From Phoebastria nigripes (taxonomy: Eukaryota > Chordata > Aves > Procellariiformes > Diomedeidae), in NCBI GenBank assembly GCA_035582835.1, contig JAYKAV010003368.1:1-64000 (forward strand): a DNA stretch of 64,000 nucleotides. Direction: 5' to 3'. Below are positions 1 to 11,000 of this stretch, in pieces. Under the pieces are notes generated by a model, which was not told the DNA's origin, made no database searches, and worked only from the letters and a program-made list of their open reading frames with translations. The stretch's first letter is position 1. Each line of letters starts with the position of its first letter. The translations under genes and the position numbers were made by a program.

Positions 1-1088
1 CCTGACAGGAGTCGCCTCCAGAGGCTGAGGACTCGTGCCCCTTGCCCAATTGCTTTGTCAATGCCCCCTTCCCTAGAAAGNGATCCCAGCTGCTTGGCTT
101 CCCTACCCTCTAGTTCCAGGCCACTGGCCCCATTATCCCAGCATCGGAGCAGCCAGGTGATCATGTGCNTGCCTGGACAACGGCTGAAATCTTTTCGCAT
201 ATCTCGCAGCTCACTCCGGGATAGGGATGGGGTGGTTACCAACTCATTTACGGGTTCTGCCTCTTCCTCCTCCTGTTCTTGTGATGGCCNTGGTTCATTT
301 TCATCCCTTACTAAGCGAGCTGACTTTCTTGTGTACTTTCTTTTTTGTATAGGGGCAACTGATACCGGCACAGGTTGGTTCTCTGTTGCAGTGAGTGGGT
401 GGAGTAGATCTGTGTCTCCCTAGAATTGCCAGGGTGACAGCATACTTCTTCCAAGTATTCTACTAACTTCTCAGGATTTTGCACTTGTTCAGGGGTGAAG
501 TTCCAAAACACTGGGGGTGCCCACCATTCCAGGCATTTGCCCATGCTATCCCACACACCCTGCCACTCATAACTATCCAGCCTTGGGGCAGATCTCTGCA
601 TGATATTCTTGAATTGCTTATTAACCTTAGACAAAACCAAAACAATATTCCCAAGAAATACCAATAGGTGTATCTTAACTACCCAGGGATGTTCAAGGTA
701 CTGACAAGTTGTTGTCACAAAGGAGAAAACATCANAGAGGAAGGTGCCATTCTGTATTTCCTCCATAAAAATCTCCTCAGAGGAAGGAGGTATAATTGCT
801 AATTGTCTCCAAGAGGTGGTACCCAAAGTACAGTAGCGGCTTCAGTACAACACCCAGATACCAAATAATGCCCAATGCCAGCGTTTTAATAACAAATCTC
901 CCAGGCAAAACATCACTAATCACTGCAGAGCACAGCAGACTGCAGAAACCACACCAACCTTTAACATGTACAGCAAAAACAAGAGGATGATGCAGGTCAG
1001 ATAAACTAATATGGTGACCAACAACTGTTAACAGATACAAATTCCTTAATATGCTCTAGTTAATCTGTTGTTATCTCAAACCCTTCGT
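1..1088 (-). mobile_element. Endogenous retrovirus internal region, 5' part (leader and gag-position frames), cut by window edge
   Basis: This is the internal part of a provirus read on the minus strand, directly after the 5' LTR (1115-1670) and the primer-binding site (1089-1106). Two open segments are visible. One runs 826 to 311 on the minus strand: 171 codons from the first Met, with one codon made ambiguous by the N at 735 and a TAG stop at 311-313. The second is open from a stop at 420-422 to the window edge at 1 (about 139 codons), in the -1 frame relative to the first. They overlap at 311-419. The second contains an acidic Glu-rich stretch followed by a helical Trp- and Leu-rich stretch. 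Position just after the PBS suggests leader/gag, and the second segment resembles gag-like frames I associate with avian retroviral elements. No pol or env is in view, and three further Ns (81, 169, 290) blur it. Confidence 0.75.
311..826 (-). pseudogene. Retroviral leader/gag-position open frame, likely remnant
   Basis: This is a 171-codon open frame on the minus strand inside the endogenous retrovirus, beginning about 260 bases after the primer-binding site. It is tryptophan-rich in its middle (several Trp within about 25 residues) and has a hydrophobic segment in its first half. One codon is unresolved because of the N at 735. It ends at a TAG (311-313), while the neighbouring -1 frame stays open past that point to the window edge. 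I do not recognise a named domain. It could be an authentic short leader protein or the N-terminal part of gag split by an indel. Classing it as a pseudogene is an inference. Confidence 0.45.
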
Positions 1089-1106
1089 GCCCCACTTTGG
1101 GCGCCA
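1089..1106 (-). other. Retroviral primer-binding site, tRNA-Lys type
   Basis: On the minus strand this reads TGGCGCCCAAAGTGGGGC, eight bases beyond the LTR end. It differs at one base (A for C at the eleventh position) from the PBS complementary to the 3' end of tRNA-Lys1,2 used by several betaretrovirus-like elements. This fixes the minus-strand orientation of the provirus and shows that the LTR at 1115-1670 is the 5' LTR. Confidence 0.8.
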
Positions 1107-1114
1107 AAAAGGAC

Positions 1115-1670
1115 TGTCGTGGTTTAACCCTGGCAGCACCTAAACACCACGCAGCCGCTCGCTCACCCCCCCCACCCACTCCGGTGGGATGGGGGAGAGA
1201 ATCGGGAGGGCACGAGTAGGAAAACTCGCGGGTTGAGATAAAAACAGTTTAATAATTGAAATAAAACAAAGTAGAACAGTAATAATAACAGTGGTAACAA
1301 CAACAACAATATACAAAGCAGGCAATGCACAATGCAATTGCTCACCACCTGCCAAACCGACGCGTGCCCGATACGAGAGCCCGTCCCAGGACCCAGAGCC
1401 CCCCCCACNCACTTAGTTTTTATACTGAGCATGACGTCACATGGTATGGAATACCCCACTGGCCAGCTGGGTCAACCNCCCCAGCTATGCTCCCCCCCGC
1501 CAGCTTCCCATGCACCTGGCAGGGCATGGGAGGCTGAAAAGTCCCCGGGGCAAGCNCCACCCAGCAGCACCCAAAACATCAATGGGCCATCAATGCTCCT
1601 ATTATACCAAACCCAAAACACAGCAGCTACTGGGAAGAAAGTTAACTCTGTCCCAGCCGGAACCAGGACA
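1115..1670 (-). repeat. 5' LTR of endogenous retrovirus (556 bp)
   Basis: Read on the minus strand, the element starts TGTCCTGGTTCCGGC (at 1670) and ends AACCACGACA (at 1115), a TG...CA LTR of 556 bp. It carries a TATA-box-like TATAAAAA (minus strand, 1417-1424) and an ATTAAA poly(A) signal (minus, 1248-1253), giving a plausible U3-R-U5 order. The last part (about 1115-1255) is closely related to the end of the solo LTR at 48222-48577. Three Ns (1409, 1478, 1556) lie in or near C/G runs. The 5-bp flank on the promoter side is ATTAA (1671-1675); its partner would lie beyond the 3' LTR, outside the window. Confidence 0.9.
1417..1424 (-). promoter_or_regulatory. LTR TATA box
   Basis: TATAAAAA on the minus strand within the 5' LTR, about 165 bases upstream of the LTR's ATTAAA. 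It would direct transcription leftward, antisense to NEO1. Whether it is active is unknown. Confidence 0.5.
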
Positions 1671-1872
1671 ATTAATATATGAAACTATGTTAATTTTCTT
1701 CTGCTTAGAGTTCTTTGCTCTCTCTTGTACAGTAAAGCGCTCTCCTTTGAAGTGTACTCATTTCAATACAGATGCAGAGAAGTGCTACATTTGACCTTAC
1801 TAGCTCATAGCTCTTCATGTAATTACCTTTATTTAAGAGAAGTCCTTTAAATCCATTGTTTTTCTTTAACAG

Positions 1873-2067
1873 AAACTCGTGTTCCTGAAGTTCCAAGTTC
1901 CTTACATGTCCGTCCGCTTGTCACCAGTATCGTAGTAAGCTGGACTCCACCTGAAAACCAGAACATTGTGGTGAGAGGCTATGCTATAGGGTATGGCATT
2001 GGCAGTCCTCACGCGCAGACCATCAAGGTGGACTATAAACAGAGATACTACACCATTGAAAACTTAG
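1873..2067 (+). CDS. NEO1: NEO1 exon: first part of FN3 domain 4
   Basis: 195 nt. Acceptor tttctttaacag|AA; donor TTAG|gtaggg. The first two bases complete a codon begun in the preceding exon, and the last G opens the next codon. It encodes the beginning of the fourth fibronectin III domain, including the core Trp of [20 protein letters not shown] and the YY of QRYYTIENL. It is the nearest exon to the retroviral LTR, which ends 202 bases upstream. Confidence 0.95.
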
Positions 2068-5000
2068 GTAGGGAAAGTGGATTAACATCAGTGCCCAAGT
2101 TTTACTTCTCATTTGTGTTGCTGTTTTCTAATTATGGTATTATAAATAAATAAAACTACAAGCATGTTTGTAAGACGATCCTTTTCCTTATTCAGATATT
2201 TTACCGGATGCCAAACTGTTGATAAATTTCAAATAAACTCAATTTTCTGCTGATAGAGAAAGAGGCAGAGGAATAAAAAACCCCCCAAACCCAGAATCCT
2301 AAATTCACCAAGTTTGAAGCATAGTGCTTTTTGATTTGATGCTTTCCCTTCAATGGTTATTACAAAAACTTTCATGCGGAGCAGCATTCTCTTATTCTCC
2401 TTCTGGAGCTGCGGAACAGATGGCTTCAGGCAAAAAAGAAACTAAAATGTCACCAAGAAACAGTGGCGTCTACTTTAAAAGAAAAATACAGAATTGTTCC
2501 TCCACAGAAGTCTCTGTGGTGGGTAAGATATCCTGAAAGCAAAATAAATATCAGTATTGCGAACTATTGGGAAATTCCATAAAATTGGAGTTTTGGATAG
2601 TATTATAGTAGGGCAACTTAAAATGTTCGTTTTAAAATGTTTTTCATTACTACTATTTTGACTGTACTTAAGGTAGATTTGCTGTGACTATAGACTTCTG
2701 TTGTATGAGAACCATTGAACGCTAAAAGAAGGTCCATATGGAGACTTTCTGAATTCGAATTTAGTCTAGTTATTTCATGTATTTCAGTTAAAAAATAAAA
2801 TACTGAACAAAGAGAAAATGGAGAAGCAGAAAATAGGATTCACTCACAGTTTGCACTAAAAATATATTTAATTTTTTTTCCCCTTTAGACCCAAGCTCCC
2901 ACTATGTCATAACTCTGAAAGCGTTTAACAACGTTGGTGAAGGAATCCCTCTCTACGAGAGCGCAGTGACCAGGCCTCACTCAGGTAAAGGCGAGGGGCT
3001 GCTTTTAAGTTCTGCACTGCTGAAAGTTGTTAACACNCCTCCGCACAGCAGCTGAAAATGTGATGATACATAATTTAAGTGTTGTTTTTCAGTGTCTTCA
3101 AGTACCCTCCATTTCTTTAACTGATTGGCCTTACTGTTTCAGTGATTGCCTCGCATGTTTCATCTGTTAAATAAACCACCTAAAATTGGTTTCATTTTTA
3201 CATTGCAAAACTTACCTTTCAACTCCTTATAGATGTTCTTATTCAAAAAGTTACCATTACGTTAGCACAAATTGTGTGGGTGCAGTTCTAAAGGCATTGC
3301 CCTTATTCGTTTTTTTATGGACAGGTATAGATTTTTTTTGGTCTTTTACACTGAGATTTTGAATTTGATGCCTGCATTTTCTTTGTCTAAGTCTCAGTCT
3401 GCAGTCATGTACACTAACCAAGTTCTTGGCATATTTTTTTTTTCATCTTGTAATACAGTAATACAAGATTTTAAGCAGAGAAATTTGTTTGCAAGTGAGT
3501 TATTACTATGCTATGGCTCACTGTGCTCCTTACTAGACTGTTGACTTAGTTATTTTGTGTAGATGTTAACACTTCTGTTTGTTTTAGTCTTCTGAAGAGC
3601 AGGAATTCTTACAGATCTTATAGAGGACATTGAAATTGCAGTTTCTTCAGTTATTGCAAATTTGTATGATTTGATTGCCATTAATATTCTTTAAAAGATG
3701 ATGGGAGTTCCCTGTAATTTTTACGAAGTGGCATTTACCNGTCTAGAAGTAGTCCAGCTCTTTTTCCTCCTCATTGTTTTCTGGAAGAGAAATCACTGGA
3801 CACTGAGGCAAATAAAGTCAAAGTTAAAATTACTGTATGTTTGGGGTTTTTAGGCCATGGTTGAATGCACTGAGCACTAATACAATTAGGTATATATATG
3901 AGCATATATATGTTGTCTTACTGTCTTAAGAAGGGAACACGATGCAAGAGTAATTTTATTAGCCAGTCTTATGTCACTTATTAACTCTGGCTTTTCTCTC
4001 TTTTTCTCCATTTCTCACCTTTCATTTCATTGTACTACCCTGCATTTCCCCTTTTTTGTTTTTGTTTACATTAAAATGCCACCTTCTCCTTTTTTAATTA
4101 TAATACACTACTTTTTACCCATCAATTCCCTAGACACTTCCGAAGTTGATTTGTTTGTTATTAATGCTCCATACACTCCAGTGCCAGATCCGTCTCCCAT
4201 GATGCCACCGGTGGGAGTTCAGGCTTCCATTCTGAGTCATGACACCATACGGATCACTTGGGCAGACAACTCTCTGCCAAAGAACCAGAAGATCACAGAT
4301 GCTCGCTACTACACAGTTCGCTGGAAAACCAATATTCCTGCAAATACGAAGTACAAGGTATTGGAGTTTCAGCAACACTAACACAGCTGCATTATTTCAG
4401 TGAGAAGAAGTTTCATGTTCAAGTCAGGGTTAAGTGAAAGCTGAGAGTGAAGACAAGCGCTTAGAAAACGGTATAGAGGTGTGCCCAGTTTTATTTGAGG
4501 TGCCTGGACTGAGTTCACATCAGTACTGCTCAGTTAAATCATCGCTTCAAAGATTCTTCTAGATTTAGTGGAAGTAGTTGTTTTTGTGGTCTTTTTTGCA
4601 TATGTGTGTGAAAGCGATTGAGACGTTGTGTGTGAGTGAATGGAAGAGCTGGCTCAGGGAAGGAAGGCAAACATTTCCAGAGTTACATTCTGCTGTGGAA
4701 CCACGGACATGGTAACAATTTTATCCTTTCTACTTCACCCTAACACAATCACTTTGTATGACGGATGTGGGCTTACCTCTAGAGGAGCCAATAATGCATT
4801 AATAAGGTATGTGTTACTAATGGCTTCCCTTCAGTTAGCAGAAGAACCTGAATTTGTGGGGCAAGTCATGCAGGGAAGATATTTACCCTGACAGTTTTAC
4901 GTTTCCTTTTACAACCTGTTCTGTTCATACAAAGTTGATAGCGAACCTTTCCTTTGGGAACTGAATGGGTGCAAAATATATAACAATACCTTTGATATCC

Positions 5001-8000
5001 CTGTCTTCCTTGATTTTCATCTACTGTATTGATTTGGAGACTAGATTTGGAGTTCGGTTTATTGGTTTGGATTTTTGTAGTTGGTTGGTTGGATTTTTTT
5101 TTTTTTTTAATTTTCAGAGTTATCTGAAGGCCTCCAAAATGCTGACTGCAAATTTCACATTTGAAGTGAGACTCAAAGGAAATGGTTGTTAAAATATCCA
5201 GCTAGTGGAGCTCCCTTTACGCTCCTACAGAGCAATCTTGTTACAAACCAGATTTTTTTTTTTTTTTTAATTGAAATGAAAAGATGTATATTCTTGTGTG
5301 TATATAAGATGTGTGTTCTTCCTCTAAAGGCAAGCTATTTATGAACCCACATTCCTGAGGCATGTGTAGAGGATATTTTGGGAGTGATTTATATAATGCT
5401 GCAGTTTCATTAGTTAAATGCTTAAAAAACCCCACCCTTAGTGGTGAATTAAATACTCCCACCATTCTCGGTGCTGGTGGCCAGTGGTCAAGAAGTTTTA
5501 TTGTGGACCAAAAATAATATGTAATGATGGAATATAGTTCAAAATTACTCATTGTAAAAAGCATTTGCCTGAAAGGACCTAAGTTTGAGAACATTTGCTC
5601 TAATAATTTTTAACCAATGATGTTTGGAGAACTCACATCCTGCTTTTCTTTCTTTGTTTCAATCATGAGTTCTGTACAACTCTGTTGGACAATAACAATT
5701 GCTAATTTTAAGGAAGGCAAAACCTCTTTTCAGCCGTGCTCTTCAATAAGCTGCTGCATTTCAGTCAGGTCTTTGGTAACTTTATTAAGTATGAGCTAGT
5801 ATATTGTTTGTCATAGCCATCGCTAGGAGCTTTGTTATTTATTGCATGTTTTGAGGCTGTTTGCCCAGTTGCATCGGAGCTTCTCCGTTACGCAGCCTTG
5901 CACACAGAAGTCTTATCTTTGTGTCAGTTTTCTAGTATTCAAAGCTCCATCTGTTCAAACCAGTGTTGTTTTCATCCATCCTTCTTGTCAGAAAATTGGA
6001 TGTTGATATAGTTCATTCATATTTTCTACATTTGCTCCCCCCTTCTATGCTGATATTCACGAACTATTATTAAAGAATAGGCTGCATGCTTCAAATACAA
6101 GTTAAGAGGTTCCACCTTAAGGAGACTTATTTTCTTAAATTTGTATAGGAGTTGTGTCAATCTAGAGCGTATAAACACAGGAACAGATGTGATACAGTTC
6201 CTGAAGCTAAAATACTCCACTGTGCTTTGAACCGTGTAGTTTCACTAATGTGGATCAGAGAGCGTTTTTCAAAGAATCTTTGTTGGTGGAGCAGAGTTGT
6301 CCTACTTGCAGGCTACCTGTGATTTATCAGTGTGCTCTCAAGCATAAGCTAAAATATTAAATCTTAACTTAGATCTTTTAGGACTGTATAAAAAGAAAAT
6401 AAATTTTACAGNGTAATATTTATGAAGTTTATTTCTAGTAGGTGAGCAGGGTTTTACCATGGGATATGTTGTGATCTTAAAAACAGTAAGTGGTGTTAAA
6501 AAATGAAGAAAGCAGAGAAGTCTAATGCAGTTTAGCCTTTCATGTGTCATTTACATTCAATATGATGTGCAGTGAAACTAAAAGATAACAAGTTTCAAAG
6601 CCATAGATGAAAAATACAACTTTAACTGGTCAAAAGGACTCCAGCTGCCACATATGACTGCAGCTATGAGCTAAAAAGTACTATAAACAGAACCGAATGC
6701 TTAAATGATGTTAGGAATTTCCATAGGTATTCTGGAGAGGAAGAAATGGTGTGCTTTTCAGGGGGTAAGTCAGCTTGTAATGCAAGATGCTAGGAAAAGA
6801 TTTCTCCTTTGGACTTGTCATTACTTAATTGTCCAGGCCAAAGGTCTTTGCAGCTTCTACTGAAGCATCAACTATTTCCTACTGTCCCTGAGCCGCGCTG
6901 CAAAGAGCCGGGAGACAATGTTTCTTGGCACTTTGAGAGCTGATGAAGAGCTCTTCTGAACACACGGCTTCACGCTCATACTAGGGAGGTTGTGCTCAAT
7001 CAAGCTTTGTCACTGAACTAATCTAAGAACTGTCCTGCCCTATGCTTAAATATTTGAACCATTCAGCCACAATCACATTTACTTTGAAACTACACTGAGT
7101 TTTGTATCAAGTAAAGGTTTAAAGGTAATGGAGCACTTGATTTTAATTAGGTTTATGATGTCTTTATTCTCTGTCCAGCTCTGTGATGTCTAACTGGCAA
7201 AACGCATGTCTGTGAATAAGCAAAATACTTTGTACAAATCGAAGTATCGCTTGGCTTCAGTTTTCTGAACTTTCACCTGGTGTAACAAAAAAGCTGTCAT
7301 TGATATTTGAGAAATAGGGGTTTTCTTTGCAGAATTTGGACTATATTATTCAGAGAGTCTCCAAGGAACGTAGATGGCCTTTTCTTTGGNAAAAAAAAAA
7401 AAAAAAGCTGAAACCAGATGTTTTCTGAAGGCAGTAGTTATTAATACAGTTGTTGTATGGCCCTGTCAAATACTGAAACAACTAACTCTTTAATTCTATG
7501 TTCAGATAGCTGTAGCTCAAGGTAAGGAATATACATATATGTAGATTGCCCCCCCCCCCCCCCCATAGGCCTCAAGTACTTTCTGTTTATGTTCAAGTCA
7601 TGTATAAAAAATACCAGATATTTTAACCTAAAGGTCAAAAATTCTGCCTAAATGGCTGAGTTACAAATTACACTGTAAACTATGTGTAGTTTCAGTGTGT
7701 GATCCTAGATAACCATTTTTCTGAAAAATATCTACATATTAATAAAGCTTCATTGTCTTCAAGTCTCTCAGCACCTGTGCTTTCAGTTGATCTTTTTTTA
7801 AAGTATGTTAAAAGTTTACTGAAAATTCTAACAGGAATTCGGAAGGCAGATACAGATTTCAAGGACTGTTATTGTTAGCTGCGCTTCATTGTTTTCCCTA
7901 GCCAGATAAGTTAATGAAATGCTGTAAATTAAACCCCCCAAGTAGACAGTGATTTAGCCTGCTGCATAACAAGTGTGCCCTGGACCTTGTATTGCCTTTT

Positions 8001-11000
8001 TTTTTTTTTTTTTAATTTATAATTGACTGCTATTAAATGCTTTTGCTGATTGCAGAAAGAATTTCTAGTTTAGGATAAAACAACTGCACATTAATACTTG
8101 ATTAATGAATTTGCATGACAGAGCAAAAGCGTTACAGAATTAATGACTGTGGTTATGAAAATGTAGCGATGCTAAAATGTTTTAAACACTTACCTGAGAC
8201 AAGGGTGTTTGAGAGCTGGTGATTGATGGTTTTCAGTTCAGAAGTTACTGACACTTTGTTTTTCTTTCAGACTGCAAATGCGACCACTTTGAGCTATTTA
8301 GTGACTGGGTTAAAACCAAATACCTTGTATGAATTCTCCGTGATGGTGACTAAAGGTCGAAGATCAAGTACTTGGAGTATGACAGCACATGGAACAACTT
8401 TTGAATTAGGTACTCCTTCGTGTCTTTCTGGAAGGGCCGACAATCCTGATGAGATGAATAAAGTCAAGTCTGCCAGAATTCTGGAGGAAGGAAAGCATGT
8501 ATTTAAAACTACTATGCTGATGAATATGTGCTGGGGTCTTCTTTTCTTTATAGTTTAGTCAGAAATTCTGATTAAAAAACAACAACTTCAAAATTCAAAG
8601 GGATGATTGCATGCAAAAGAATTTACATCAGATTACAGAGAAGTAATGAATAATGTACCACAGTTCACGGACAGGAGAGAATAAAGAAGCGTANGCTTGA
8701 AACATCTCAGAAATAGCATGTTAATGGCAAATACAAAGAAATTACTTTATCAAATAATAAATTAAAATTTGCTGTAATTACGATGATAATTACTACAGAG
8801 TGAGGAAGTGCATGAGGTGAATGAAAAAAAAAAAAAAACCAACACCAAAACAAAAACAAAAACAATAGAAATTAAGACACCCAAATCAGTCCTAAATTCT
8901 TGTTCTTCAGCAGGAATTGCCATTGCAGTTCTCAGTGCTGTCGAAATGACACGCTCTCAAAGTACAGAACAGAAAAGGGTCTGTAGCCGCCAGGGGGAAC
9001 TTGGGCCCACTGAGTAACTGTGAGGTCCAGGACCTGTCCCTCATTAGCTCTTTTTATCCTGCAGTGTTAAATGATCTTTGTGCAATTAAATTTACTGCTT
9101 AGTATGCTTAGGTTTCTGTCTATTTGAACTGTAAGGACAAAAGAGAGCCTATCCAAATTACCCTGTAGTTCTCATGCTAAATTAAAATACAGCAAAAAAA
9201 TGAAGCAGGCAGAGAATTGGTGAGATCATCCAAATATTCTAAAACAAGGAATAAGAAAAAGGAAAAAAACAAGATAAAGTCAGAAAGCTCCTACCTTACT
9301 CTAAAGTCCTATAAACCCTTCATGAGCTTCAGTTGCTTTAGTTTTTGGTGGGAATCCCATGATGTGGAGCCAGCTGCCCTTCTGACAGCACAGGTGCGGA
9401 TTGAGGCTCCTTTCCCATTCTGATTACTATGCCCGTCCCACGTTAAAACACTTTATTTGGTATTTTTACTGACACACATACAATCCTCATCCATAACTCT
9501 ACACTAAGAGCAGGGAGTGTAAAAGTTGCACAAATAAGTTCTTAAAAGAGAATGTGAAACTCAAAACAGTACAGGAGCAAGGGCGAGATACAGGAGGTCT
9601 CATTTCATTTAAATAGAAAGTAAATTTCTAGTCAGGGTGGTTGTAAAGAATATTTGCAAATATGACCTAAAAGCTTGGGAACTAAGAAGCAAATGAAAAA
9701 ACAAAAAAGGCTAAATATATTTTCTCATAACAGATCTTGTGATTGATACTACTCGCCAAATTCCTAAGTGTGTGACTCACTATTTTTGAATACGCATGAG
9801 TAGCAGCGTTGTATAGGACTTGCTTCTCAGCTAAAGCTGAAGAAAAATATGGGATACTGGGTTCAGTGTTGGTCTGTGAATTAGTAATCTCTTGAGGGCT
9901 AGTTCTGATTTTTTTTTTTTTTTTTTTTTCTCTGAAGCTTACTATAGCGCTTTGAATCATGCTTTACATCTGTACATTTCTGTTGAGCATGTTTTTAAGT
10001 ATTCGGGATAATAGTTACAGTATTTTTTGAGCTTTTGCTATCCCTGGTTTCCAACTATTATTCTGTACAGGGAAAATAGGTAGCTGTCTCAGAGGATGGA
10101 CAGATTAATTTCTAATAGGTAATATACATAAAGCTCTTTAAATGCAGAAAGCACTGTGTAAGCACTAAATGTTACTATTATAGTATTAAATATCTAAGGC
10201 GGATTTACTTTGCTAAAAATTACCTAATTAGAAGTCTCATGTTTTTCATAATATGGCATTGCAAACTGTGGCTGGTTAATGCACCTTTGGAGACGTTGGC
10301 TCTGTGCATTTGAAAGCCATTAATCTAAGCCCCAGCTGGATATTTTAGTTCATAGCAAGAAGGGTCTCAGATTTCAGTCTTTCACTGGAGCAACTTGTGC
10401 CATTTCCTGAACTTTAGGCAGGAGGAGGCTGATGGGAGGAGGAAGTGCTTTCTCCTTCTTTCTTTCTCCCAATCTTGCTCTCTGGCAACCCAAGGAAAAA
10501 GGTTGGACAATTGTGTTCAGCAAATATTTCTGGATTTCAAATGCTTCTGTGGTGCAGATTTCCTTCCAAATTACAAATAATTCTTCAGTAAAGTAAATCA
10601 GCGATTATAGATTATGATTCTGAATTTCTGATGGATTTACTTTGCTGATTCAGATTTACGTGGCAAATTGGCATTACTAGGTCTTGGTCCCACCATAAAC
10701 CTGAAGATACGGAGACATTTCATATGCTTGTGCATATAAAACGTTTATTTCACAAGTTCATATACTTTTTATGATGACTGAAGAAATTCAGGTTAGAAGT
10801 CGTTGACCCCAACTGTTAGAGTTGTACAAAGATGCCATGTTTTTGAAGACACAGGGACTCATTCAGTCATGAATCACAGCATCTGTTGACAGAAACGCTT
10901 TAGAAACAGGTAACTCCTTATGGAAAGGAGATGCTGCATGCCAGATGGCATTTGCCAGTTGAATGGAGTAAATCAGTAAGACCACTACACTAGATGTCAG

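Noticed and set aside
341..349. Programmed -1 frameshift site in the retroviral overlap
   Set aside because: The A6 run is preceded by C in the reading frame, so it does not form the X XXY YYZ pattern; an indel or separate frames explain it equally well.
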